Shown here in pieces: positions 1 to 7,353 of a stretch of DNA of 64,000 nt. The notes beneath the pieces are model-generated. The model was given only the letters and a program-made list of their open reading frames with translations. It searched no databases and was not told the origin of the DNA. A program made the translations under genes and the position numbers. Numbering within the stretch: position 1 is the stretch's first letter; the number at the start of each line of letters is the position of its first letter. This DNA is from Egibacteraceae bacterium (GTDB lineage: Bacteria > Actinomycetota > Nitriliruptoria > Euzebyales > Egibacteraceae), in contig JAUJMS010000007.1 in NCBI GenBank assembly GCA_030446745.1, positions 68,108 through 132,107 on the forward strand, given 5' to 3'.

Positions 1-63
1 GTCGCGGACAACCGCTGGCCGGCCACCGGCACGACGACGACGCTGACCGTCACCGTCGGCTGA
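1..63 (+). CDS. C-terminal end of an unidentified protein (partial)
   Basis: An open frame runs from the first base to a TGA at 61-63 and encodes 20 residues ending in a Thr-rich tail (TGTTTTLTVTVG). Too little is present to assign a function. The alternating Thr/Val pattern would suit the last strand of an extracellular beta-sandwich domain, but that is a guess. The next gene is convergent and ends 2 bases away. Confidence 0.5.
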   Translation, partial: VADNRWPATGTTTTLTVTVG

Positions 64-65
64 CG

Positions 66-488
66 TCAGCCCGCCGGGTCGGGCGGGCGGCGCAGCGCCT
101 TCGTCTCGCCGCGGCGGCGCTTGGACTCCAGCCGCCGCCGGCGCGCCGCGCGGGTCGGTGCCGTCGGCCGGCGGGACGGGTCCTCGTGGAGCGCGCCCGC
201 GACCAGCGCGGCGAACCGCGCCACCACCGCGTCGCGGTTGCGCGTCTGCGAGCGGTGCTCGGAGGCGTGGACGACGAGCACGCCGTCGGCGGTGACGCGG
301 CCGCCCAGCCGCCGGCGCACCCGCGCTTTCTGCTCAGGGGTCAACGCCGCCGAGGCCTCGACGTCCCAGCGCAGCTCGACCTTCGTCGACGAGGTGTTGA
401 CGTGCTGGCCGCCCGGGCCGCCGGCGCGCGAAAAGCGCCACACCAGCTCGGCGTCGTCGATGGCGACGCGCGGGGCGACGCGGATCAT
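66..488 (-). CDS. arfB: Alternative ribosome-rescue factor B (ArfB/YaeJ-type peptidyl-tRNA hydrolase)
   Basis: This 140-residue protein has the class I release-factor catalytic motif GGQ (residues about 26-28, in AGGPGGQHVNT) but no codon-recognition domains. It ends in a very basic tail (RRRRLESKRRRGETKALRR). That is the layout of ArfB, which enters the empty mRNA channel of stalled ribosomes with its tail and hydrolyses peptidyl-tRNA through GGQ. The ATG at 488 is chosen over the upstream in-frame start at 551 because the family begins a few residues before the catalytic domain. The gene is divergent from the selenoprotein gene, with a perfect hairpin between them. Length and motif order match the family. 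Confidence 0.9.
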   Translation of the reverse strand: MIRVAPRVAIDDAELVWRFSRAGGPGGQHVNTSSTKVELRWDVEASAALTPEQKARVRRRLGGRVTADGVLVVHASEHRSQTRNRDAVVARFAALVAGALHEDPSRRPTAPTRAARRRRLESKRRRGETKALRRPPDPAG

Positions 489-534
489 CGCTCCGTCGCC
501 GGCTCCCGCGGCGCGAGGGGGACGGCGTTGACGT

Positions 535-564
535 CGAGTTTCCGCCTGCACCGGCGGAAACTCG
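535..564. repeat. Perfect 12-bp inverted repeat between arfB and the selenoprotein gene
   Basis: The arms CGAGTTTCCGCC and GGCGGAAACTCG are exact reverse complements separated by six bases. The repeat lies in the 167-bp divergent region, 47 bases upstream of the arfB start and 92 bases upstream of the selenoprotein start. No gene ends here, so a terminator is unlikely. A two-sided operator or a structured arfB leader are the options. No second copy was seen in the window. Confidence 0.6.
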
Positions 565-643
565 CCCTCAAACCGGCGGCGAGGTGGCGGCCGGCGACCA
601 CGGTCCGTCCGGGTTCAGCCGCTCCGCGGCTCCCCGCGGTGGC

Positions 644-649
644 TAGGGT
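644..649 (+). promoter_or_regulatory. Candidate -10 box (TAGGGT) of the selenoprotein gene
   Basis: TAGGGT ends 6 bases before the ATG at 656. The same TANNNT-to-start spacing recurs at many genes in this window, so transcription may begin at or next to the start codon (leaderless mRNA). No clear -35 element is visible. Confidence 0.4.
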
Positions 650-655
650 GGCGGC

Positions 656-1219
656 ATGCGACTCCCGCGCTCGGCCGCCGTGGTCGTGCTCGCGGCAGCC
701 CTGCCGGCCTGTGGTGGCGGTGCCGGCACGCCGCCAGCCGCCGCCCCGACGGGCCCGAGCGCCCCGGCCACGGTCGCGGAGGCCGGACCGCAGGGCGTCG
801 CGCCAGCGGTGCCGGCGGCGCTTGACTTCTCGTTGCCGGGCGTCCTCGGCGGACAGGTCGACGGCGCCGAGCTGGCCGGCAAGGACGTCGTCTTGTGGTT
901 CTGGGCGCCGTGGTGACCGTCGTGCAACCGGGAGGCTCCCGGGGTCGCGCAGGTGGCGCGACAGTACGGCGACCAGGTGACGATCGTTGGGGTGCCCAGC
1001 CTCGACAACGTCGGCGCGATGCGCGACTTCGTGGAGCGCCACGGCTTGCAGGACCTGCGTCACGCCGCGGACGTCGACGGGGTGGTGTGGAAGGCCAACG
1101 GCATCGTCGGGCAGCCGGCGTGGGTCTTCGTCGACGGCGAGACGGGGGAGCAGGCTCAGCACCTGGGCAGCCTCGGCGAAGAAGGCCTGACCGAGGTCGT
1201 CGAGCAGCTCACCTCCTGA
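656..1219 (+). CDS. Selenocysteine-containing DsbE/MPT53-like thioredoxin-fold lipoprotein (UGA at 914-916 read as Sec)
   Basis: The track splits this gene at a TGA, but the frame continues unchanged to 1219, giving 187 residues with Sec87. Before the TGA lies a lipoprotein signal peptide (lipobox LPAC, Cys19) and the strand VVLWFWAPW. After it come PSCNREAP, a thioredoxin-fold body and a cis-Pro loop (GQPAWVF, near Pro154). The active site thus reads W-U-P-S-C where M. tuberculosis MPT53/DsbE has W-C-P-F-C, so the TGA replaces the nucleophilic first Cys. A SECIS-like hairpin begins 11 bases after the TGA, and selC lies in the same window. The likely role is thiol-disulfide exchange on exported proteins, anchored outside the membrane. 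A nonsense mutation is the alternative but would not explain the hairpin or the exact position. The gene is convergent with the DUF305 gene. Confidence 0.88.
914..946 (+). promoter_or_regulatory. Bacterial SECIS-like element (UGA plus downstream hairpin)
   Basis: After the TGA (914-916), bases 928-932 (CCGGG) pair perfectly with 938-942 (CCCGG). This leaves the loop AGGCT, or GGC if the A-T pair closes. The first loop G lies about 17 bases from the TGA. Bacterial SECIS elements are known to need a short stem-loop roughly 16-37 nt after UGA with a G among the first loop bases. The E. coli fdhF loop is AGGUCU. The hairpin also encodes NREAPG, so it is constrained by both the protein and the RNA. 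Confidence 0.75.
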
Positions 1220-1223
1220 CCAC

Positions 1224-1246
1224 GCCCACCGGCTCCGCCGGCGGGC
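1224..1246. terminator. Hairpin between convergent genes, probable bidirectional terminator
   Basis: GCCCACCGGC and GCCGGCGGGC form a 10-bp stem with one A/C mismatch and a 3-base loop, 5 bases after the selenoprotein stop and just before the DUF305 stop on the other strand. There is no T-tract, which is common for terminators in GC-rich actinobacteria. Confidence 0.5.
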
Positions 1247-1252
1247 AACCCC

Positions 1253-1831
1253 TCAGCCGGCGCTCCATTCGCCCTGCCAGGCGGTCATCTGCTCGATCTC
1301 GGCACGCTGCGCCGCGGCGATCTCCTCGGCCAGCGCCGCCACGTCGGGGTTCTTGCCGTCGGCTTGCACCTGTTCCGCCGCCTTCACGGCGCCCTCGTGG
1401 TGGGCGGTCATCAGCTCGAGGAACCTCAGGTCGAACGCGTTGCCGCTGAGGCTGCGCAGCTCGTCGAGTTCCGCGGAACCCGCCATCCCCTCCATCGCCA
1501 TCTCGTCGTCGTGGCTGTCGCCGTGGCTGTCGCCGTGACCGCCGGCGGCCTCGCCGCCAGCTGCGCTGAGCATGCCCTTCATGGTGGCGATCTCGGCGGC
1601 CTGGGTCTCGGTGATCGTCGCGGCGAGCTCCTCGAGCTCCGGCCGCTCGCTGCGGTCAGCGACCAGCGCCGCCATCTCGACGGCCTGCTCGTGGTGGGGG
1701 ACCATGTCGGACAGGAAGGCGACGTCGGCCTCGTTGTAGGCGCCGCCCGAGGCGGCGGGGCCGCCGCCGCACGCCGACACCAGCAGCGCGGCAACGACGG
1801 TGGTCAGGACGGCGAAACGGTGCGAGCGCAT
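1253..1831 (-). CDS. DUF305 family lipoprotein
   Basis: This 192-residue protein starts at ATG 1831 with a lipoprotein signal peptide (LLVSACGGG). It has the two characteristic DUF305 segments DMVPHHEQAVEMA and MTAHHEGAVKAAEQV, separated by a His/Asp/Glu-rich linker (HGDSHGDSHDDE). DUF305 proteins are helical ferritin-like folds whose HH and Met residues are linked to copper binding in some members. Substrate and metal are not shown here. A longer in-frame start at 1918 is rejected because it would bury the signal peptide. It faces the selenoprotein gene across a shared terminator; a joint role outside the membrane is possible but not demonstrated. Confidence 0.85.
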   Translation of the reverse strand: MRSHRFAVLTTVVAALLVSACGGGPAASGGAYNEADVAFLSDMVPHHEQAVEMAALVADRSERPELEELAATITETQAAEIATMKGMLSAAGGEAAGGHGDSHGDSHDDEMAMEGMAGSAELDELRSLSGNAFDLRFLELMTAHHEGAVKAAEQVQADGKNPDVAALAEEIAAAQRAEIEQMTAWQGEWSAG

Positions 1832-1922
1832 AGGTTCTCCCAGCAGATGACGACTCGCCGCCACGCTACCCGTCGGCGCCCCGGCGCAACGCCGTGACCG
1901 CGCCGACTGCGCGTGCAACGCC

Positions 1923-2513
1923 GTGACCGCGCCACGCCCTGCCGGCTACCCCGACGAGCTGACCGAGGTCGCGCTGCTCGACGACGGGACCGCCGTCGAG
2001 TTCCGTGCCATCGCGCCCGACGACGCCCCACGGCTGGAACGACTGTTCTGGCGCCTGTCGCCCGAGTCGCTGTACCGCCGCTTCTTCACGCCGATGACCC
2101 ACCCGCGCCCCGAGATGCTCGTGCGCCTGACCACCGTCGACTACGTCGACCGGCTCGCACTCGTCGCGGTCGTCGCCGACGAGGTCGTCGGTGTCGCGCG
2201 CTACGACCGGCTCGCCGCGGTCGCGCCGCCGGGGCTCCGCGTCGACCCCGGCGAGGCGGAGGCGGCCGTCATCGTCGAGGACGCCTGGCAAGGCCGCGGC
2301 ATCGCCACCCGTCTGCTGTGGCGGCTGAGCGCGGCGGCGCGGGCGCGCGGCGTCACCGCCTTCGTCGCCGAGGTGCTCGCCGAGAACCGCCCGATGATGG
2401 GCCTGCTGCGGGTGCTGTCCCCAGACGTCGAGGTGTCGCTGTCGGGGCGCGAGTACACCGTGCGCCTGCCGCTGGCCGCGCTGCGCCAACACCCCGCGTC
2501 CCGCCCGGGCTGA
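1923..2513 (+). CDS. GNAT family N-acetyltransferase
   Basis: The 196-residue protein from GTG 1923 begins with a typical GNAT strand (TAVEFRAIAPDDAPRLERLF). It continues through FRRLSPESLYRRFF-like sequence to an acetyl-CoA binding motif with VIVEDAWQGRGIATRLL near residues 117-133, matching the Q/R-x-x-G-x-G/A loop. A RRFF segment near residue 56 resembles GNAT domains fused to bacterial acyl-CoA synthetases, but here the domain stands alone. The acceptor substrate cannot be predicted. The gene is divergent from the DUF305 gene and convergent with the MBL-fold gene. Confidence 0.8.
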   Translation: MTAPRPAGYPDELTEVALLDDGTAVEFRAIAPDDAPRLERLFWRLSPESLYRRFFTPMTHPRPEMLVRLTTVDYVDRLALVAVVADEVVGVARYDRLAAVAPPGLRVDPGEAEAAVIVEDAWQGRGIATRLLWRLSAAARARGVTAFVAEVLAENRPMMGLLRVLSPDVEVSLSGREYTVRLPLAALRQHPASRPG

Positions 2514-2537
2514 CGGTTCGGCGCCCGTGGGTGTGCG

Positions 2538-3257
2538 TCAGGCGCCCAGCGCGGCCACGCGCTCCCGGACGCGCCGGGTCAGCGGCGGGCCGTGCGCCGG
2601 CGCGAGCACGGCGACGTCGAGCGCGGCGATGCGCCGCAGCGTCGCCGCCTCGCCGCTGCGGCACGACCGCAGGGCCGCGGGCCCACGCCACACGCCGCCG
2701 AGCGTCCACACCGCGTCGCCGGCGAGCAGCACCCGAGCGTCGGGCAGGTGGAGGGCGATCGACCCGGGGGTGTGGCCGGGTGCGGCCACGACGACCGACC
2801 CGGCGGCGACGTCCAGGCGCTGCCCGTCGTCGAGCGGCCCCGCCGACGGCACCGCTTCACCGGGTGCCAGGAACCGGCCAAGGTGCCGCGCGGACCAGCT
2901 CGCGTCCTCGCGGCGTGCGGCTCGCTGCGGGCGCGTGACCTCGCCGCGCACGGCGGGCAGGTCGGCGCGCCCGGCGAAGATCCGCGAGTTCGCGTTCGAC
3001 CGGACGAAGCGGGCGGCACCCCCGCCGGCATGCGCATGCCAGTGGGTGAGCACCACGTCGCCGATGCGGCGCGGGTCCAGGCCGAGCAGGCGGATGCTGC
3101 GGACCAGCCGTGGCGCGCCGGCCGCGGGTCCCGGGTCGACGACGGTCAAGCCGGCCCCGTCGCCGGTGCCGTCGTTGGCGAGCACGTAGGCGTTGGTGGC
3201 GTAGCCGACCTCCACCCGCCAGATCCCCGCGGCGAGCGGCTCGGTGCGGTTGTCCAC
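2538..3257 (-). CDS. Metallo-beta-lactamase-fold protein with an altered zinc motif
   Basis: This is a 239-residue single-domain MBL-fold protein from GTG 3257. It keeps GHTPGS, LAGDAVW and PAHGPP, the later metal-ligand regions of the fold. The signature that normally reads HxHxDH appears as THWHAHAGGG: the Asp is missing and an extra Gly follows, so one zinc ligand is lost while length is kept. The closest layout is glyoxalase-II-like MBL hydrolases, but activity is doubtful unless this is a sequence error. The start GTG overlaps the TAG stop of the upstream carboxypeptidase gene by one base (TAGTG), so the two are translationally coupled. Confidence 0.75.
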   Translation of the reverse strand: MDNRTEPLAAGIWRVEVGYATNAYVLANDGTGDGAGLTVVDPGPAAGAPRLVRSIRLLGLDPRRIGDVVLTHWHAHAGGGAARFVRSNANSRIFAGRADLPAVRGEVTRPQRAARREDASWSARHLGRFLAPGEAVPSAGPLDDGQRLDVAAGSVVVAAPGHTPGSIALHLPDARVLLAGDAVWTLGGVWRGPAALRSCRSGEAATLRRIAALDVAVLAPAHGPPLTRRVRERVAALGA

Positions 3258-4981
3258 TAGCCGGCGCAGATCAGGCGCAGCGGTGGCCGCGCGCCGCGTA
3301 CCTTGCCGTCGCGCTTCGCCGGCAGCGGGGCGCGGACCCGCCGGCAGCTGTACAGCTCCTCGGCGCTGACCGCGGCGACGTCGTCGGCGAGGTCGCGCAG
3401 CGTCGTCGTCGCGCGCGGGCCGAGCCGGTTGCCGACGACCGCCAGGTGCCGCGCCCGCCCGTCGGGGCCGACGACGGTGCCGACCAGCGAACGCACGTCG
3501 AGCAGCGAGCCGGTCTTGCCGTACAGCCGGTGTTCGGCGACCGTGCCGCGCAGGCGGTAGCGCAGCGTGCCGCTGTCGCCCGCGACGGGCAGCAGCCCGC
3601 GCCAGCGTGGGCCGAGCGACGAGCCCCACAGCCCCGCCTGCAGGCCGGCGAGGAACGACGGCGACGCGCGGTTCGCCCGCGACAACCCCGAGCCGTCGGC
3701 CACGACGACGCCCGACCAGTCCAGTTCCAGCGGTGTCAGCGCCGCATGCGCCGCGCGCGCCGCGCCGGTCCAGGTGGCATCGCCGGCCGCGGCGCCGACC
3801 GCGCGGAAGATCGTGTCGGCGAAGGCGTTGTCGCTCTCGCGCAGCATGTGGCGCAGCAGCACCTCGAGGCGGGGGCTGGCGATGCGCGCGACCGGCCGCG
3901 TGTTGGCCCGGCGGCGCGCCGTCGTGCCACCGCCGCGCGCGGGCGCCGGGCGGCGCGCCGTCGCGACGCCGCCGTCCACGCGCACGCCGCGGACACGCAG
4001 CAGCGTGCGCAACGATCGCGCCGCCTGCAGGGCCGGGTCCTTCGCCGCCTCGGCCTGCAGCAGGCCCCCGGTGACGAACAGCCGCCGACCGCCGTCGACC
4101 GTCAGCCCTGACACGCGGGTGGCGTCGAGCTGGTCGAAGTACCGCTGCAGCCAGCCGGCGGCTGCCGGCTGCGGCGCGAACACGCTCGGGTCGCCGATGA
4201 CGCGCCCGGTCACCCGCCGGACGCCGGCGCGGCGGACGTGCCGGGCGAGCCGCTCCAGCGGCGTGCGCGGCCGTTCCGGCTCCACCGCGGCGAACGTCGG
4301 GCCGGCCAGCGCCGGGTCGCCACTGCCGACCAGCACGAGATCGCCGTCGACGACGCCGCGCTTGTTGGGACGGTCGGTCGCGTGCACCGCCGTGACGAAG
4401 CGGTGGCCGGAGCCCAGGCGTGCCAGGGCCGCCCCCGCGGTGAGCAGCTTTTGGGTGGAGGCGGGCAGCAGTGGGACGTCTGCCTGGTGCGCGTACAGCG
4501 TCGTGCCGCGCTCGTCGAGCACCACGACGCCGACCCGGTTGCCCAGTCGCGAGCGCGTCACCGCGCGCGTCAGGCGACCGGCCAAGCGCCCGTGCACTGC
4601 CGGGGTGGAGGTCGGTGCAGGCGTTCGTGCGGCCGCGGTCGTCGGCGGTGGCGGGGAGGGCGCCCGAGGTGACGGCGCCGGTGCGGGTGTCGTCGCCGCC
4701 GTCGGTGCCGGTGCGGCGGTGGCGGCCAGTGACGGTGGCGGCGTCGGTGCCGCGACGGGCGTCGGCGCCTGGGCTCTCGCCTGCCGGCGGGCGGCCGGCG
4801 GCCGCCGTGGCGTCGGTGTCGAGCCAGCCGACGGCGACGGCGGGTCAGCGGGTGGTGCCGCGGTCGGGACCGCGACGGTGCCGGCACGGACCGGCGCGTC
4901 GGCGACCTGCGGTCGTGCGACGAGAAGCCCGGTGCCGATCACGGCGCCGATGACCAGCACGGCAAGCGCACGTGACCACAT
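3257..4981 (-). CDS. dacB: PBP4-type D-alanyl-D-alanine carboxypeptidase/endopeptidase (S13 family)
   Basis: The 574-residue protein has an N-terminal membrane anchor (ALAVLVIGAVIGTGLLV) and then a Pro/Ala/Thr-rich linker of about 100 residues that can span the wall. The S13 catalytic domain has three penicillin-binding motifs in order: SxxK in PASTQKLLTA, SxN in ESDNAFAD and KTG in LYGKTGSLLD. It would trim or cleave peptidoglycan stem peptides outside the membrane. The ATG at 4981 lies 7 bases after TACGCT, fitting the local leaderless pattern. It is upstream of and coupled to the MBL-fold gene. The long low-complexity linker is typical of actinobacterial members. Confidence 0.88.
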   Translation of the reverse strand: MWSRALAVLVIGAVIGTGLLVARPQVADAPVRAGTVAVPTAAPPADPPSPSAGSTPTPRRPPAARRQARAQAPTPVAAPTPPPSLAATAAPAPTAATTPAPAPSPRAPSPPPPTTAAARTPAPTSTPAVHGRLAGRLTRAVTRSRLGNRVGVVVLDERGTTLYAHQADVPLLPASTQKLLTAGAALARLGSGHRFVTAVHATDRPNKRGVVDGDLVLVGSGDPALAGPTFAAVEPERPRTPLERLARHVRRAGVRRVTGRVIGDPSVFAPQPAAAGWLQRYFDQLDATRVSGLTVDGGRRLFVTGGLLQAEAAKDPALQAARSLRTLLRVRGVRVDGGVATARRPAPARGGGTTARRRANTRPVARIASPRLEVLLRHMLRESDNAFADTIFRAVGAAAGDATWTGAARAAHAALTPLELDWSGVVVADGSGLSRANRASPSFLAGLQAGLWGSSLGPRWRGLLPVAGDSGTLRYRLRGTVAEHRLYGKTGSLLDVRSLVGTVVGPDGRARHLAVVGNRLGPRATTTLRDLADDVAAVSAEELYSCRRVRAPLPAKRDGKVRGARPPLRLICAG

Positions 4982-5056
4982 CGGGCCCAGCGTAGTGCGC
5001 CGTCCCGGGGCGCCACGTCGCGCCGAGGGCCGGCGGCGCGCGGCGGCGCCGTCCGG

Positions 5057-6292
5057 TCAGGAGCGCGCGAACGTGGCGACGACCTCGACGTGCGCCGTCT
5101 GCGCGAACTGGTCGACGGGCACCGCCCGGGTCAACTGCCATCCGGCCCCCGCGAGGGCGGCGGCGTCGCGGGCCAGCGCGGCGGGGTCGCAGGCGACGTA
5201 GACGATGGTGCGCGACACGACGGCGGCAAGGTCGTCCATCAGCGCGATGCCCGCCCCACGGCGGGGCGGGTCGAGGACCGCCACGTCGACCCGGCGCCCG
5301 GCGTCGCGCAGCGCTGCGACGGCCGGACCGGCTGGCGCGCGCACGACGTCGGCGAGGTCGCGCAGGTTGTGCGTCGCGTCGGCGACCGCCGCCGGCGAGG
5401 ACTCCACCGCCGTCACGGCGGCGCCGTCCGCGGCGAACGCGCGGGCGAACATGCCGACACCGGCGTACAGGTCGAGCGCGGTGTCGCCGGAACGCACGCC
5501 GGCGGCTTCGCGGACGAGGGCGACGAGGGTCTCGGCGCCGGCGCGGTTGGCCTGGAAGAAACTGCGCGGCGAGACGCGGAACGCAAAGCCGGCGACGGAC
5601 TCCGTCAGCACCGTTCGGCCGCGCAGCGACGTCGTGCGTGCCGCTGACGCCAGTGCGACGGGCACGTCGCCGGGGGGAAGCGCGACGTCGCGCCGGCGCG
5701 ACGACACCGGCGCGTGCACGACCACCGCACCGCCGCTGGGAGCGCTGCGGATCTCGACCTCCGCCGCACCGGCCCAGTCGTCGCCGGCGGCGTCGCGCAG
5801 CGCCTGCGTGGCGTCGTCGAGCAGCAGGCAGCGGTCGACGGGCAGCAGCGCGTCGCTGCCGGCCCGGCGGTACGCAAGTCGCCCGCCCCGGTCGACGGCG
5901 AACCGGGCGCGGCTGCGGTAGCCGTAGCTGCCGGCCGGCACCGTCTCGGCAACCGGCGGGTCGGTGATCTTCCCCAGCCGCTGGAGCTGGTCGACGACGA
6001 CCTGGCGCACCATCGCCGCCTGGCGCGACCCGGCGACGTGCTGCAGGCGGCAGCCGCCGCAGCGCCCGGGCCCGAAGTACGGGCACGGCGCGGTCACCCG
6101 GTCGGGCGACGGCTTGACGACGTCGAGCAGGCGCGCGCGGGCCCACGACGCCCGGCTCGTGACCACTTCGGCGTGCACGGTCTCGCCCGGGATCGCGTAG
6201 CCCACGAACACGGCCCGCCCGTCCGCGAGGCGTCCCACCGCCTCCCCGCCGTGCGCCATCCCGCGCAGCTCCACGACCTCGCGAGCCGGCAT
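5057..6292 (-). CDS. TrmA/RlmCD-type class I SAM-dependent RNA (uracil-5-)methyltransferase
   Basis: The 411-residue protein starts with a TRAM RNA-binding domain (residues about 1-60). An iron-sulfur cysteine cluster CPYFGPGRCGGC follows near residues 70-82, then the methyltransferase fold with DLYAGVGMFARAF. The DPPRRGAG motif and the catalytic-Cys motif VYVACDPAALARD are both present. Family members form m5U in tRNA or 23S rRNA using a covalent Cys intermediate. Which uridine is modified cannot be told from sequence. The start at 6292 directly precedes the TRAM domain. It is divergent from the broken gene at 6317. Confidence 0.88.
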   Translation of the reverse strand: MPAREVVELRGMAHGGEAVGRLADGRAVFVGYAIPGETVHAEVVTSRASWARARLLDVVKPSPDRVTAPCPYFGPGRCGGCRLQHVAGSRQAAMVRQVVVDQLQRLGKITDPPVAETVPAGSYGYRSRARFAVDRGGRLAYRRAGSDALLPVDRCLLLDDATQALRDAAGDDWAGAAEVEIRSAPSGGAVVVHAPVSSRRRDVALPPGDVPVALASAARTTSLRGRTVLTESVAGFAFRVSPRSFFQANRAGAETLVALVREAAGVRSGDTALDLYAGVGMFARAFAADGAAVTAVESSPAAVADATHNLRDLADVVRAPAGPAVAALRDAGRRVDVAVLDPPRRGAGIALMDDLAAVVSRTIVYVACDPAALARDAAALAGAGWQLTRAVPVDQFAQTAHVEVVATFARS

Positions 6293-6316
6293 GGGCTCGA
6301 TGCTACCGTCGCGGCG

Positions 6317-7155
6317 ATGGCCTCCTCGCGCCGGCGGGTGCTGCTCGCCGCCGCCGCCGCCGCCGGCGTGGTGCTCGTGCTCGTCGCGGCGGTTGCCGCC
6401 GCGCGGCTGCGCGACGACGGTCTGCCGGGGCGCCGCCGGCGCTCGTCGGGATGCTCGACACGATGCCCGCCGGCGCCGCCGCCCGCAGGCTCTACTTCTC
6501 CTCCGGCGCCCCCGGCTTCGGATCGCTGCTGGGCCCGCGCATCCCGGGCGACGCCGTCGAGCGCGCCTACGGTCTGCCCGCCAACGCCACGGTGCTGGAG
6601 AGCGGCTCGCCGCCGGGGACGCTGCTACGGGGGCGCTTCGACGTCGAGCAGGTCGCGCGGCGCCTCGCCGCGTTGGGCTACGCCCGCTCGGTCGAGAACG
6701 GCTGGACCGTCCTGCGCCGCGGCCCGGACGCCCACGGCCCGCTCGGTGCGGCGGTCGAGGCGACGGCGCTGCGCGGCGACACGGTGTTTCTCGGCGGCAC
6801 CGCCGACGTGGCGGCGCTGCTCGACGGCCCCGCGGCCGCGTCGCTGCCGTGGGTGCGGCGCCTGGGCAGGGCGGCGGGTCCCGACGCGACGGCCGTGGCG
6901 CTGGGACCGCCGCCCGACGGCCTGGATGCCCTGGCCCGCCGCGCCGGGGCGTCGCCGGAGCAGCTGCTCGAGCAGGCCGGTGGGCGCGTGCCGCTCACCC
7001 GGTACGCCGGCTGACTCGTCGCGTTCGGGCCGGTACGCGGGGGCGCCGCCGGCGTCGGGGCGGTGGGCGACCCGCCGTCGGAGGGGGGGCTGCGTGCGCT
7101 GCGCCGGGAGCTGGAGCGCGGCGCCGTGGCGTTCCTCGTCGTCGCGCCCGGCTGA
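6317..7155 (+). pseudogene. Membrane-anchored hypothetical protein broken by a frameshift and an in-frame TGA
   Basis: ATG 6317 opens MASSRRRVLL followed by a strongly hydrophobic Ala/Val segment. Near 6419 the coding frame shifts as if one base were lost and resumes as SAGAPPALVGMLDTM, running to a TGA at 7012-7014. Beyond that TGA the same frame still looks coding (LVAFGPVRGGAAG ... FLVVAPG) to a second stop at 7155. One G-to-A change from TGG (Trp) would explain the TGA. The family was not recognised. TACCGT lies 7 bases before the ATG. Either a decaying gene or two sequence errors; the TGA is not convincing as selenocysteine. Confidence 0.6.
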
Positions 7156-7214
7156 TGTCGGCGCCGGGGCAGGGAAACGGGGCGCCGCGGCGAATATCGA
7201 TCTCGGGGGCGGAA

Positions 7215-7257
7215 CGAAGAGGCGGGGCCACGCCGGGCGACTGGCCCCGTCTCTTCG
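7215..7257. terminator. Long hairpin in the gap between the broken gene and the propeller gene
   Basis: CGAAGAGGCGGGGCCA pairs with TGGCCCCGTCTCTTCG over 16 bp with a single G-T wobble and an 11-base loop. It lies between convergent genes ending at 7155 and 7354, so it may terminate both. No T-run follows in either direction. Confidence 0.45.
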
Positions 7258-7353
7258 GCGTTCCGGGCCCTCGAGCGGCCGGCCTGCGGCAACCGATGCG
7301 CGCGCCGCCGAATCGCCCGGAACAGGCGCGGAACCCTCGTCGGGCGCTGAGCC

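Noticed and set aside
7012-7014. Second candidate selenocysteine codon (in-frame TGA in the broken gene)
   Set aside because: The residue context (RYAG-LVAF) is not a redox motif, no good hairpin sits at SECIS distance, and the same gene also has a frameshift. A Trp codon change explains it better.
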